Origin: Candidatus Thioglobus sp.
GTDB taxonomy: Bacteria; Pseudomonadota; Gammaproteobacteria; PS1; Pseudothioglobaceae
DNA: 47,294 nt
NCBI GenBank assembly: GCA_012959965.1
Contig: DUCF01000003.1
Coordinates: 1-47,294, forward strand
Reading direction: 5' to 3'
In this document: positions 18,447-27,794 of the stretch, piece after piece
Layout: each line of letters starts with the position of its first letter
Numbering within the stretch: the first letter of the stretch is position 1
The notes under the pieces: generated by a model
What the model was told of the DNA's origin: nothing
Seen by the model: the letters and a program-made list of their open reading frames with translations, nothing else
Databases searched by the model: none
Program-made: the position numbers and the translations under genes

Positions 18447-21400
18447 ATGAATGAAAATAGCCAGACCATTGATGAAGCCTCATTCAACAGCAGCGACGAA
18501 AGTTTGAATAAAAGCCTTCACTCGCCCGTTACCTTTGTTCTATTTATAGGCATTCTCATCATTGGTATTATGGGTTATTTGTCGATACCTTATGGCTTAG
18601 ATAAGACCGAAACTCCCCCCATTGTTGATATTGATATTAGCTACCCTGGCGCTTCATCTAATATTTTATCTAGTTTGGCCGTAGCACCCCTGGAGCGCAG
18701 CCTTTCACACATTGATGGCGTCAAACAAATAAGCTCGATAAGCGACAAAAGTCACGCCATAGTCACACTTGAGCTTAGCGAGGTTAGAGGCGCCCAAGAG
18801 GTATTAAATGTCATACATAAGAATATTAGCAAAGCTCGGGAAGCGCTACCTGAGGGCGCAAAAATAACCGCCACTAGAGTGGGGGGCGCATCTGAACGAC
18901 CCTTTGCAATTCTCACGCTTTTTTCCAATTCTCTAGACGACGCTCAACTTAGAATTATTGCCCTGCAAAGTTTGACAAGTTTTGAGACCCTTGAAGGGGT
19001 TTCCAGGGGGGTGGTTACCGGTGGCAGACAAAGTGCATTTCATATCAACATCTCACCACCACGACTGGCAAATTTTGACATCAGCCTAATGATGGTTCTC
19101 GAAGCCATTCGAAGTGCAAACGGCAGTAGTAATGTCGGCGATATTGAATACGATGGAAATCAAATAGATATATATGCGGGTGATTATTTTCGTGGCACTG
19201 AGGATATTGCTAATATTGTTGTAACAACAATAAATAGCACCCCAGTTACGGTGCGTGATGTGGCGACTGTTCGTTTTGGCGTCAAAGATACTTCACAAAT
19301 GGTGAGTTATTATTCCAAAGAAATAGCACCGCTTGGCGCTCAAGCGGTGACAATTGCCCTGTATCAAGATTTGGGCACTCAGAGTGCTTCGCTCAATGAG
19401 CGGCTTAACGCTCAAATCACCTCTATGAGGGCTGAAAATCCTTCGAGTCAAGTTGGTGTTGTCTTGGCGAGAAACACACTGTCATTGGCTAACAACATGA
19501 CGCAATTCTGGCTTACCAAATTAATTATCTTTGTCGGACTCATTGCTTTATCGATTTTTCTGACTTTGGGTTTTAAGCGACTTCTGGTTTTTTCCTTTTT
19601 GATACTAATACCATTGTCCACCTCCGTAGCTTTTGCAAATATAATTGGGCTTGAGCTCTCGAGAGTTAGTATCTTGGGGCTGATGATATCAATTGCCCTT
19701 TGCTCAGGATTAATCACCGCTCAGCTATTAAGAAGCGAATTAAAACCCGGCTCGCAGCGCTCCGTTGGCGGCCTAGTTCAGCTGGTCAAGGATTCTAGAA
19801 AATTGATTTCCATCTCTGCCATGGTCTTTATTTTGCTTATTTCCCCGTTGCTTCTTGTTGATTATCATTCGGTTGTCAATGGCTACTTTTTTCCGTTGCT
19901 GGTAATTAACATTATTTTTATTGTTTCCAGTGTTGTTGCCTCAATATATTTCTTGCCGTATTTTTCATTAAAGTTGATTGATCTTGATCGGTTGGGTGGC
20001 TTTTCACTTCAAAATAAGTTCACTGATTGGTTGTTGCGTTATTTTTATCCTGCCAAACTGTACGCTAGATTGCTACTGTTTACCTTGATTGGTGCGACTG
20101 TTTTTTCACTGATATTATTGGCAACTCAAAAAGCACCAATCAATATGATGTCGGCAGACGACTCAAGTGAATTCGGCTTAATTGTTAGCATGCCTGATGG
20201 TGGTGCTTTGCCGATAACTGCAACAGTGCTGAACGCAATGGCATTGAAATTACAACAAATACCTGAAGTTAAAAGCATAAATTTATACTCTGGAACAATC
20301 TCTCCAAGTGTTAATAACACCGAAGTTTGGCGAAATATTTTGCTTGAGTCTAGTGACAGAGGGGAGTTGCACTTATTTTTAACCGAGTCCTCCGCGCGCT
20401 CCAAAACAAGCGAAGAGATGGCCAGAATGGCTCTAGAATTGATTCAACCGATTGCTAATAATGCTGGCGCAACAGTGCTTGTTAACAATATGTTGATGGC
20501 GGCACCGCTTTCTCAAAGTTTGGTTGCCGAGATTTATAGTGAAGACGACATTCTCAGAAGGCAAGCGGCTAGAGGTCTGAAGCAGTTAATATCAAGAAAT
20601 CCTCTGGTTGAGACTGTTCATCACTTTATTCGTGACGAGCAGCCTGTTATAAACTTTAAGGTGGACCGTGAAAAGGCGACTTACTTTGGCGTTAGCCAGG
20701 AGTCTATTAAACAAAGTCTTTTGCTGGCAATGTCGAGCGCTAAGGTGACGAGTGTGTACTTAAAAAACGCAATTGAGTCGACTGATATTATTATGAACAT
20801 TCCGCTCAGCAAAAGATCTCAATTGGGCTATTTGTCGCAACTGCCAGTGCCTAGCAGTCATGGATCAATGGTTCCTTTGTCTGAGCTTGGTACTTTTGTT
20901 TATGCGAAAAATGATGATTTAATTTTCCATAAAAACTTAAAAAAAGTTGAGTACTTATCAACTCAAATCAAAGGTGCAGAGATAGCCTCTTCGGCGCTTA
21001 GCACAATTGAAAATAGCATTGATGACTTGCTTAATAATAACGCCATGCTCAATGAGGTGTTTCAAAATTCAAATGACAGTTTTAACGACATTAATCTGTC
21101 TTGGTCTGGGATATGGTCTGAGACAAAAGAGACACTGAAAAACTATGCGATTGCTTTTGCTGCCTCTATTATCGCCATCTTCATATTGCTGCTTTGGCGT
21201 TACGGCAGTTTCCGCATCACATGCGTTATTTTGGCGCCAATTGCTTTGTTATTAATTGGAATCGTACCGGCACACTGGCTGCTTGGTGTGAGCGTCAGCG
21301 CAAGCTCCTTATTGGCTTTTGTTGTTTTATCAGCGTTAGCCATTCACGGCTCTTTGTGTTCCCTGCATCACGCCAGTAAACATTACGCCTCTGGTATGGG

Positions 21401-21797
21401 ATTATTTGATGCTGTTATTGCATCGAACAGGGCGCAATTACGACTCAACACGGTCAGCTTAATTTCGTTTTTGTCGATCGGTGCTTTGGTTTTGAGCGAT
21501 CCAATTTTCGCTGGTATGGGTGTCAGTTTTTTGTTTGGTATTGTGGTGGTGGTTTTTGTTAATTTAATTGTGGTACCATTAGGCACGCTCAGTGCGGGCG
21601 AGTTGGCCTGGCAAAGTATTCGAATAGATAAGCCACAGATTGGCACAGAAGCAAGAGACTACATTGTTGAGGAAGCGAATAATCACGCATCGGATAATAA
21701 TCGTCAAATGAACAAATCTCAAGGATCCACAAGTCAAAAGTCAAGCAAAATTGACACCCGTGTTTTTTTGAAGAAAGAAGACAAGAGTAGGCTATGA
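18447..21797 (+). CDS. RND-superfamily transporter permease with non-canonical proton-relay residues
   Basis: The 1116-aa product has RND architecture: TM1 near residues 25-45, a first periplasmic loop (about 45-340), TM2-6 (about 345-510), a second large loop, and TM7-12 (about 850-1035). The porter-domain signature YPGASSNILSSLAVAPLE is present. In TM4 the usual GLxVDD motif is replaced by SIALCSGLITAQ (about residues 415-426), so both proton-relay Asp are absent. The conserved TM10 Lys aligns with a His (about 967, in LAIHGSL). A 60-residue hydrophilic tail ends the protein. An alternative GTG start lies two codons upstream. It follows the adaptor by 13 bp and overlaps the next gene by 4 bp. 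RND membership is firm; efflux activity is doubtful. Confidence 0.88.
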   Translation: MNENSQTIDEASFNSSDESLNKSLHSPVTFVLFIGILIIGIMGYLSIPYGLDKTETPPIVDIDISYPGASSNILSSLAVAPLERSLSHIDGVKQISSISDKSHAIVTLELSEVRGAQEVLNVIHKNISKAREALPEGAKITATRVGGASERPFAILTLFSNSLDDAQLRIIALQSLTSFETLEGVSRGVVTGGRQSAFHINISPPRLANFDISLMMVLEAIRSANGSSNVGDIEYDGNQIDIYAGDYFRGTEDIANIVVTTINSTPVTVRDVATVRFGVKDTSQMVSYYSKEIAPLGAQAVTIALYQDLGTQSASLNERLNAQITSMRAENPSSQVGVVLARNTLSLANNMTQFWLTKLIIFVGLIALSIFLTLGFKRLLVFSFLILIPLSTSVAFANIIGLELSRVSILGLMISIALCSGLITAQLLRSELKPGSQRSVGGLVQLVKDSRKLISISAMVFILLISPLLLVDYHSVVNGYFFPLLVINIIFIVSSVVASIYFLPYFSLKLIDLDRLGGFSLQNKFTDWLLRYFYPAKLYARLLLFTLIGATVFSLILLATQKAPINMMSADDSSEFGLIVSMPDGGALPITATVLNAMALKLQQIPEVKSINLYSGTISPSVNNTEVWRNILLESSDRGELHLFLTESSARSKTSEEMARMALELIQPIANNAGATVLVNNMLMAAPLSQSLVAEIYSEDDILRRQAARGLKQLISRNPLVETVHHFIRDEQPVINFKVDREKATYFGVSQESIKQSLLLAMSSAKVTSVYLKNAIESTDIIMNIPLSKRSQLGYLSQLPVPSSHGSMVPLSELGTFVYAKNDDLIFHKNLKKVEYLSTQIKGAEIASSALSTIENSIDDLLNNNAMLNEVFQNSNDSFNDINLSWSGIWSETKETLKNYAIAFAASIIAIFILLLWRYGSFRITCVILAPIALLLIGIVPAHWLLGVSVSASSLLAFVVLSALAIHGSLCSLHHASKHYASGMGLFDAVIASNRAQLRLNTVSLISFLSIGALVLSDPIFAGMGVSFLFGIVVVVFVNLIVVPLGTLSAGELAWQSIRIDKPQIGTEARDYIVEEANNHASDNNRQMNKSQGSTSQKSSKIDTRVFLKKEDKSRL

Positions 21798-22165
21798 TGC
21801 CAAGCAAGCGATCGCTAATAGTTGCCTTATTCTTTCTTGCTTTTAGCATCACAACTCAAGCCAATTGGTCCCAAGAAATAATTCAAACAGGCAATGTTCA
21901 GTTCTTGGATTTCAGCGTTCAGGACAACCCAGATCCATTTGCTATTAAGGTTGAAAAACCGGTGACACCAAGAGAGGTCGAGCAGGTGGTTGTATTCCCC
22001 AGCCCTAGTAATGGTATAGACCCTATTGCAGCTTGGGCGCAATCTTATGGGCAGCAGACAATGAGCCGTGGTTTTGCTAATTACTACCCAATTTTAATCT
22101 ACTACCCAGTGCCGATATATTACCCAATCTATTATCGGGTCTACACGCCCTACTACTTTAACTAA
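21794..22165 (+). CDS. Small secreted protein with Tyr/Pro-rich C-terminus, coupled to the RND operon
   Basis: I do not recognise this 123-aa product. It has a clear signal peptide (about residues 1-23, hydrophobic core [12 protein letters not shown], cleavage near TQA-NW) and no other membrane segment. The middle is acidic and Pro/Val-rich. The last 28 residues hold 11 Tyr and 5 Pro in overlapping YYP units ([25 protein letters not shown]). Its ATG overlaps the RND permease stop (ATGA), so the two are translationally coupled, which argues that it acts with that complex in the periplasm or at the outer membrane. It ends inside the end of convergent lipA (8 bp overlap). An alternative start is the second ATG at 21797. 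Confidence 0.75.
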   Translation: MMPSKRSLIVALFFLAFSITTQANWSQEIIQTGNVQFLDFSVQDNPDPFAIKVEKPVTPREVEQVVVFPSPSNGIDPIAAWAQSYGQQTMSRGFANYYPILIYYPVPIYYPIYYRVYTPYYFN

Positions 22166-23105
22166 CCAGTTCTCCCTGAGCTTGCAAATCCGCATGATAT
22201 GAGGACCTAACCATTGGACCACTCGCTACTTGAGAAAAGCCCATTTCTAGTGCCAACTCTTTGTATTCTGCGAATTGATCTGGATGGACATATTCCTCAA
22301 CCGCAAGATGGTGCCTGCTGGGTTGTAAGTATTGGCCTAAAGTAAGCATATCAACTTGATGTTGACGCAAATCTCTGAGCACGTCCAGCACTTGTTTTTT
22401 GGTTTCGCCAACGCCTAACATTAAGCCCGATTTTGTTGTCACTTGGGGGTGTTGTACTTTGAAAGTTTTTAGTAGATCTAGTGAGTGTTGATAGTCAGCG
22501 CCCGGCCTAACCCGAGGGTAGAGAAAAGGTACGGTTTCCAGGTTGTGATTAAAGACATCGGGAGGACAGTCGGTGAATATATCGAGCGCCTTATCCATTC
22601 TTCCTCTGAAATCTGGAGTTAATATTTCAATTTTCACTGAAGGTGTTTGCGTTCTGATGGCGTCAATGCAATTTTTAAAGTGTGTGGCACCACCATCTCT
22701 TAAATCGTCACGGTCCACTGAAGTAATAACGACATACTTGAGCGCCATTTTGGCAATGGTGTCTGCAAGATGTTTAGGTTCATCGGTGTCAAGTGCTTTT
22801 GGCTTGCCATGGGCAACGTCACAAAAAGGGCATCGTCTTGTGCAAATCTGACCCATGATCATAAAGGTTGCTGTGCCGTGGGTGAAGCATTCGTTTAGAT
22901 TGGGGCATTGCGCCTCTTCACAAACAGTAAACAATTCTTGCTTTCTAAGTGTTTGCTTGAGTTGGCTAACTTTTTGAGAGTTGCTGTGTTTGATTCTAAT
23001 CCAGCTTGGCTTTCTAAGTGGCGTACGACTGGCATCCGGTTTGATTCTCAGTCTTTGAGTTTTTGACTCCCCCTTAAGGGCTTTGATTTCAACGTCTTGT
23101 AACAT
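22158..23105 (-). CDS. lipA: Lipoyl synthase LipA
   Basis: LipA is a radical-SAM enzyme that inserts two sulfurs into octanoyl groups on lipoyl domains. The 315-aa product has the auxiliary Fe-S cysteines in [12 protein letters not shown], the radical-SAM motif in [10 protein letters not shown], and the closing [15 protein letters not shown] chose the ATG at 23105; a TTG two codons upstream is also in frame. The start overlaps the lipB stop by 17 bp. Confidence 0.97.
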   Translation of the reverse strand: MLQDVEIKALKGESKTQRLRIKPDASRTPLRKPSWIRIKHSNSQKVSQLKQTLRKQELFTVCEEAQCPNLNECFTHGTATFMIMGQICTRRCPFCDVAHGKPKALDTDEPKHLADTIAKMALKYVVITSVDRDDLRDGGATHFKNCIDAIRTQTPSVKIEILTPDFRGRMDKALDIFTDCPPDVFNHNLETVPFLYPRVRPGADYQHSLDLLKTFKVQHPQVTTKSGLMLGVGETKKQVLDVLRDLRQHQVDMLTLGQYLQPSRHHLAVEEYVHPDQFAEYKELALEMGFSQVASGPMVRSSYHADLQAQGELVS

Positions 23106-23700
23106 GATCAATTAAGTGCCTAGTAAGTTGTTTTTTAATGGTATTCAAAAAAATCGTATTATCCACCAAATCCTGCATTTGTGTCACTTTTAAATTGACA
23201 TAACCGCAAGGATTAATGAGCTTGAATGGTTTAAGATCCATATCAATGTTGAGACTAAGGCCGTGGTAAGTTCTACCCTTTTTAATCTTAAGCCCAAGTG
23301 CGGCGATTTTGTCATCATCGACATAGACACCGGGCGCTCCCGGCTTTCTTTTGGCTTGAATTTTATAGTCGTGCAGAAGATCTATAATCGACTGCTCAAT
23401 AATAGAAACAATTTTTTTAACCCCAATACCCAGCCTTTTGATGTCAATTAAGCAATAAATAACAAGCTGACCTGGGCCGTGATAAGTAATTTGGCCGCCA
23501 CGATCGGAGTGCACAATAGGAATATCAGTTGCTGATAAAAGGTGTTCAGCTTTACCCGAAAGCCCTTGAGTTAGTACGGGGTTGTGCTCCACAATCCAGA
23601 GTTCGTCTGGCGTGCTCTCATCTCTATCCTCAGTAAAAGACACCATGGCGCGCCAACATGTTTCGTAGTCTTGAACTCCCTTGTCGCAAACTTTAATCAC
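23089..23700 (-). CDS. lipB: Octanoyl-ACP:protein octanoyltransferase LipB
   Basis: LipB transfers octanoate from ACP to lipoyl domains, supplying LipA's substrate. The 203-aa product has the substrate-binding [16 protein letters not shown]. It also has the conserved Lys segment [12 protein letters not shown] and the acyl-accepting Cys in [13 protein letters not shown]. It lies 5 bp downstream of a DUF493 gene and overlaps lipA, the widespread ybeD-lipB-lipA order. Confidence 0.96.
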   Translation of the reverse strand: MIKVCDKGVQDYETCWRAMVSFTEDRDESTPDELWIVEHNPVLTQGLSGKAEHLLSATDIPIVHSDRGGQITYHGPGQLVIYCLIDIKRLGIGVKKIVSIIEQSIIDLLHDYKIQAKRKPGAPGVYVDDDKIAALGLKIKKGRTYHGLSLNIDMDLKPFKLINPCGYVNLKVTQMQDLVDNTIFLNTIKKQLTRHLIDHVTRR

Positions 23701-23705
23701 ATGAA

Positions 23706-23975
23706 TTACAAAAGATAGGCGACATCAGGGCACTTTTGCAACTCTTCATTAATGGTGTCTAATTGCGCTCGGCTTGTGGCAATGATTCTGACCGTTAAAG
23801 AAACATAAGAGCCTTTAGAGCTAACTTTTTCTGTTATCTGATTGTCGTGCAATTGGCCTGCGTGTGGCTCAATAATGTCACACACAATTCGTCTAAAGCC
23901 TGGCGTTTTTTTGCCAAAAACCTTAATCGGAAAATCGCAGGGAAAGTTAAATATTTCTTCGTTGGGATTGCTCAT
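23706..23975 (-). CDS. ybeD: DUF493 (YbeD-like) protein, copy 2 of a tandem pair
   Basis: The 89-aa product matches the UPF0250/YbeD family, small ACT-like alpha/beta proteins often found before lipB and proposed to influence lipoylation; the function is unproven. Family features seen are [41 protein letters not shown] and a C-terminal PDVAYLL. The second strand keeps the usual KGSYVSLT wording, so this copy is the closer match to the family. Its start overlaps the stop of the upstream paralogue by 4 bp. Confidence 0.88.
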   Translation of the reverse strand: MSNPNEEIFNFPCDFPIKVFGKKTPGFRRIVCDIIEPHAGQLHDNQITEKVSSKGSYVSLTVRIIATSRAQLDTINEELQKCPDVAYLL

Positions 23976-24235
23976 AGAATAAAGTCAACCAGTGAACAGT
24001 TTACCAAGTCTTTATTGATGGCGTTAATTTGCGCTCTACTGGTTGCCATAATGCGAATTGTTAGTGATGTCATTCTTCTTTTATGTTTTGATGTGATCTG
24101 GTGAGCGTCAAGTTTGCCAGCGTACTGTGCGACAATTTCACACACCTTAGGCTCAAATTCACGCCGATTTCTTCCTTCTATTTTGATCACATAATCACAG
24201 GGAAAATGCGAGATATTTTCTTTAACATGGCTCAT
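23972..24235 (-). CDS. DUF493 (YbeD-like) protein, copy 1 of a tandem pair
   Basis: The 87-aa product is a second DUF493 protein next to the first: it shares the FPCDYVIKIEG start, ATSRAQINAIN and a C-terminal VDFIL. By eye it is clearly related but far from identical to its neighbour, and KGSYVSLTV is replaced by HKRRMTSLTI, giving a more basic central strand. The two overlap by 4 bp (ATGA) and lead the operon into lipB-lipA. This looks like an old duplication rather than an assembly artefact. Confidence 0.83.
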   Translation of the reverse strand: MSHVKENISHFPCDYVIKIEGRNRREFEPKVCEIVAQYAGKLDAHQITSKHKRRMTSLTIRIMATSRAQINAINKDLVNCSLVDFIL

Positions 24236-24310
24236 ATTCGGGCATTTTACCCCTTTGTTTTAAGTGCGCCATAATGATGTAAAATTGACAATAAAAATAA
24301 CCAAGCAATC

Positions 24311-24628
24311 ATGATTCAAGATTTACCACCCGAGGCTTTTAAGGCGTCTCTAAATAATGAAAATACCATTCTGATCGATGTCCGAGAAGATTGGGAATTT
24401 GAACTCTGCAATATAGAGAGCGCCCAACTGATGCCAATGAGTACCATTGCGCAGACTTGTGTCCAGTTGGATAAAGACGCACATTTAGCTGTCTATTGTC
24501 ACCACGGCGTTCGCTCTCTCCGCGTCATTCATTTTCTGCAATCTCAGGGCTATGAAAATCTCATTAATTTGCAAGGTGGTATTGACGCATGGTCTAGTGA
24601 GATTGACAGTTCTGTTGCTAAATACTAA
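24311..24628 (+). CDS. Single-domain rhodanese-like sulfurtransferase
   Basis: The 105-aa product is one rhodanese domain with LIDVREDWEFELCNIESA. The active-site loop is YCHHGVRS with Cys63, and the closing part is NLQGGIDAWSSEID. Such proteins carry sulfane sulfur as a persulfide; the partner is unknown. No signal peptide, so cytosolic. It is divergent from the DUF493-lipB-lipA operon across 75 bp, a position that could, but need not, link it to sulfur supply for lipoate. Confidence 0.9.
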   Translation: MIQDLPPEAFKASLNNENTILIDVREDWEFELCNIESAQLMPMSTIAQTCVQLDKDAHLAVYCHHGVRSLRVIHFLQSQGYENLINLQGGIDAWSSEIDSSVAKY

Positions 24629-24706
24629 CGAACAAAAATAGCTTTTTCTCTCTCGATTTTTGAATCGACTATAATTAATTTCACCCAAAAATAAAGGCAA
24701 TATAGA

Positions 24707-25360
24707 ATGAATCTTATTGAGCAAATGTTCAAGCTTCAGAACGAATTAAACAACCATACCAATGGCGAAATGTGGGTTGATGGACTCACCAAAGAAAACC
24801 GTCAAATATCATGGTATCGTTGTATTTATATGGAAGCGGCTGAAGCGATTGATTCCTTTAATTGGAAGCATTGGAAGAATATCAATGTTGAGCCTGATTG
24901 GGCCAATATTAAAGTGGAGTTAGTGGATATTTGGCATTTTATTATGTCCGAGGCTATTCGAGTCGACGACCAATCCTACGCCAATCAATACGAAGAAATT
25001 GATGCCATTGAAGATCTGGACTCAGAGGTATTGTTGCAAACCCTTGAGAGAATTCTTGCACTATCGGCACAAGCAAAAATTGAGAATAACGGCAATGTCA
25101 TTCGCGAAACAATCGATTTGTTTTTTGTTGCATTGTCAGGTATTGGCATGGACACGAAGGAGCTTTACAAGCGCTACGTTGTCAAAAACCAACTGAACAC
25201 GTTTAGACAACAAAACGGCTATAAAGACGGCAGTTATATTAAGATTTGGGGCTCGGTCGAAGACAACGTTGTCGCCTTTAATATTATGGGCGATAATCCT
25301 GGCATTTCGCCCAAGGACCTTTATCAGCAACTTGAATCGGCTTACGCAAGCCTCAATTAG
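24707..25360 (+). CDS. Dimeric all-alpha dUTP diphosphatase
   Basis: The 217-aa product resembles the dimeric dUTPase family (dUTPase_2), which hydrolyses dUTP to dUMP and PPi and belongs with the all-alpha MazG-like NTP pyrophosphatases. The metal-binding pattern is visible as [15 protein letters not shown] and [15 protein letters not shown] later [12 protein letters not shown] segment fits the family C-terminal motif. It is unrelated in fold to the trimeric Dut of E. coli. It sits 20 bp before selD. Function is from family knowledge. Confidence 0.82.
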   Translation: MNLIEQMFKLQNELNNHTNGEMWVDGLTKENRQISWYRCIYMEAAEAIDSFNWKHWKNINVEPDWANIKVELVDIWHFIMSEAIRVDDQSYANQYEEIDAIEDLDSEVLLQTLERILALSAQAKIENNGNVIRETIDLFFVALSGIGMDTKELYKRYVVKNQLNTFRQQNGYKDGSYIKIWGSVEDNVVAFNIMGDNPGISPKDLYQQLESAYASLN

Positions 25361-25380
25361 CCGAAACGGTTAACTTTAAA

Positions 25381-26427
25381 GTGAATAACAACGCACAAGT
25401 TCGTTTGACCGAGTACAGTCATGGCGCTGGCTGTGGTTGCAAAATATCACCAAAGCTGCTTGATGAGATGCTTAGTGGTGCTCGAACAGATTTTATTGAT
25501 GCCAATTTACTGGTCGGCAATGAGTCAAAAGACGATGCCGCCGTTTATGATTTGGGTAATGGCGAAGCGCTCATTAGTACGACTGACTTCTTTATGCCCA
25601 TTGTTGATGACCCATTCACCTTTGGCAGAATTGCAGGCTGTAATGCCATCAGTGATGTTTATGCGATGGGCGGTGAGCCGCTTATGGCAATCGCCATTTT
25701 CGGCTGGCCGATAAATATACTGCCCGCGCACGTTGCTGCTGAGGTGATAGAAGGTGGACGTTCAATTTGTGCTGAGGCTGGCATAGCACTCGCTGGAGGT
25801 CACAGTATCGATTCACCGGAGCCGATTTTTGGTTTGTCGGTTTCTGGCAGGGTTAATCTTAAACACTTAAAAAAGAATTCGGACGCAAAAGCAGGGGATG
25901 CGATTTTCATTACCAAGCCGCTTGGTGTGGGGATTTTATCGACAGCACAAAAAATGAAGAAAGTCAGCGCTGACGATCATCACAATGCCATTGTTCATAT
26001 GACGCAACTCAACAGTGTGGGCGGTGCGATTGCAAAAATTAAAGGTGTTAATGCGATTACCGATGTTACTGGTTTTGGCCTGGGAGGGCATTTAGTGGAA
26101 GTCTGTCTAGCGAGTCAAGTGAGTGCTAAATTGTCGTTTGCCGCCATTCCATTACTCGATAATATTGGGCATTATCTCGATTTGGGCTGTATTCCAGGAG
26201 GGAGTGAGCGCAATTTTCAAAGCTACGGACATCAATTGGACGAGCTTGAAAAAGTACAAAGAGCTATTATTTGCGACCCCCAAACCAGTGGTGGATTGCT
26301 TGTTACCGTCTCTCAAAGTGCCAAGAGTGAAGTACGAGAAGTACTTGAGGAGCAAAAATTATCATTCGCTGAAATTGGTGAAATTTGCCCGGCAGATCCC
26401 CAATTAAAAACCGTCAGTTTTCAATGA
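25381..26427 (+). CDS. selD: Selenide, water dikinase (selenophosphate synthetase), Cys form
   Basis: SelD makes selenophosphate from selenide and ATP. The 348-aa product has the catalytic loop [13 protein letters not shown], where the first Cys (Cys18) takes the place that is selenocysteine in some homologues and Lys21 is the catalytic Lys. ATP-binding segments include [18 protein letters not shown] and [13 protein letters not shown]. Translation starts at a GTG (25381). The stop overlaps the start of selU by 4 bp (ATGA), so the two are coupled. No selA, selB or tRNA-Sec is present in this window. Confidence 0.96.
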   Translation: MNNNAQVRLTEYSHGAGCGCKISPKLLDEMLSGARTDFIDANLLVGNESKDDAAVYDLGNGEALISTTDFFMPIVDDPFTFGRIAGCNAISDVYAMGGEPLMAIAIFGWPINILPAHVAAEVIEGGRSICAEAGIALAGGHSIDSPEPIFGLSVSGRVNLKHLKKNSDAKAGDAIFITKPLGVGILSTAQKMKKVSADDHHNAIVHMTQLNSVGGAIAKIKGVNAITDVTGFGLGGHLVEVCLASQVSAKLSFAAIPLLDNIGHYLDLGCIPGGSERNFQSYGHQLDELEKVQRAIICDPQTSGGLLVTVSQSAKSEVREVLEEQKLSFAEIGEICPADPQLKTVSFQ

Positions 26428-27524
26428 CAGATTTACCCGTCATTGAGGATTATGAGGCTTTGTTTGTCAACAACACGCCACTACTTGACACTCGCGCGTC
26501 AATAGAATTTAATAAAGGCGCTTTTCCGTGTGCTAAGCATGTGCCGTTAATGACGGACGATGAGCGTGAGCAAGTCGGCACTTGTTATCAAAATGTCGGC
26601 AAAGAGGCTGCGCTTAAGCTTGGTCATCAATTGGTTAGTGGGCATGTTAAAGAGCAAAGACTTGATGCTTGGATGGCGTTTTTTCAAGACAATCCACAGG
26701 GTATTTTGTACTGTTTTCGCGGTGGCCTGCGCTCACAAATAACACAGCGCTGGATTTTTGAGCGTTCTGGTGTTGCTTACCCACGAGTTAAAGGCGGCTA
26801 CAAAGCGATGCGTCGTTATTTGATTGACGAGCTGAAAGTTCTTGGTGAGAGGCTTAACTTTGTTGTTGTTGGGGGACAAACAGGCGCCGGTAAAACGCTG
26901 TTATTAAATCGTTTGAGCAGCAGTATTGATTTGGAGAGCTTGGCAAATCACCGAGGCTCTGCCTTTGGCAATGATGTCGACCCTCAGCCAACACAAATTA
27001 ATTTTGAAAATGCTTTGGCTATCGAGCTTATAAAAAATAAACAGCAAGCGTTTATTGCACTCGAGGACGAGGGCGCTAATATTGGCACAATCCACATTCC
27101 AGACGCACTAAAACTTAAGACGCAACACGCCAAGTTGGTTGTTCTTAGGGCCTCTAATGAGGAGAGAATCGAGTTGAGTTTGAAAACCTATGTTGCCGAT
27201 ATGTGCGATAAATATTGCACACTGGATCCGCAACGAGGCTTTGAGAATTTTGCTAACTATTGGCGTGAGAGCCTTGGAAAGATTCGCAAACGTCTAGGTG
27301 GTGTTCGCTATCAAGAGCTTTCAATGATACTTCAAGAGGCGCTGTCCAAGTATCAAGATGCTAGTAGTGCGGTGCTTTTTTTACCCATTATTGAAACGCT
27401 GTTGTTTGATTACTACGACCCAATGTACGCCTACCAAATCAACAACAAAAAAGACCGAATTGTATTTGAGGGCAGGGCGGATGAAATCATTGATTTCCTA
27501 GAGAGCTCGAAATTTAGCCTCTAA
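26424..27524 (+). CDS. selU: tRNA 2-selenouridine synthase SelU/MnmH
   Basis: SelU replaces sulfur by selenium at the wobble 2-thiouridine of tRNAs for Lys, Glu and Gln, using SelD's selenophosphate. The 366-aa product has an N-terminal rhodanese domain with catalytic Cys97 in [10 protein letters not shown] and a C-terminal P-loop domain with GGQTGAGKT (residues 150-158). I chose the ATG at 26424, which overlaps selD's stop. A longer start at 26385 would add 13 residues that only mirror selD in another frame. Its 3' end overlaps the convergent ferredoxin gene by 11 bp. Confidence 0.95.
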   Translation: MTDLPVIEDYEALFVNNTPLLDTRASIEFNKGAFPCAKHVPLMTDDEREQVGTCYQNVGKEAALKLGHQLVSGHVKEQRLDAWMAFFQDNPQGILYCFRGGLRSQITQRWIFERSGVAYPRVKGGYKAMRRYLIDELKVLGERLNFVVVGGQTGAGKTLLLNRLSSSIDLESLANHRGSAFGNDVDPQPTQINFENALAIELIKNKQQAFIALEDEGANIGTIHIPDALKLKTQHAKLVVLRASNEERIELSLKTYVADMCDKYCTLDPQRGFENFANYWRESLGKIRKRLGGVRYQELSMILQEALSKYQDASSAVLFLPIIETLLFDYYDPMYAYQINNKKDRIVFEGRADEIIDFLESSKFSL

Positions 27525-27777
27525 CGGTTATTTTGATGTCACTAGCCGGCCTTGCCTGGCAGGCCAGTATTTCGCCTGTTGAGAGTGGCACAAGGCATTC
27601 TTGATGCATAACATCACCCTCCAATAGCTGCAGAATACAGCTACCACAATGTCCTTGTCGACAATTGTAGTTTATTAAGATGTTGTTATTTTCAAGCTCG
27701 GTAAGGATGGATTCGTCACCAAACACATAAAGCGACTCGGTTTTGCCATTAATATTGTCAACATCAATTCGAAACAT
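27514..27777 (-). CDS. yfaE: [2Fe-2S] ferredoxin, YfaE type
   Basis: The 87-aa product is a plant-type ferredoxin with the four cluster cysteines in NCRQGHCGSC and LACQA. Its place 17 bp after nrdB, and its size, match YfaE, which feeds electrons to NrdB to regenerate the diferric-tyrosyl radical. No signal peptide. It ends inside the tail of convergent selU. Confidence 0.9.
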   Translation of the reverse strand: MFRIDVDNINGKTESLYVFGDESILTELENNNILINYNCRQGHCGSCILQLLEGDVMHQECLVPLSTGEILACQARPASDIKITVRG

Positions 27778-27794
27778 TTAAACAAGTGTAACCT

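Noticed and set aside
23706-24235. DUF493 tandem pair as an assembly duplication
   Set aside because: The two proteins are clearly diverged at amino-acid and nucleotide level.
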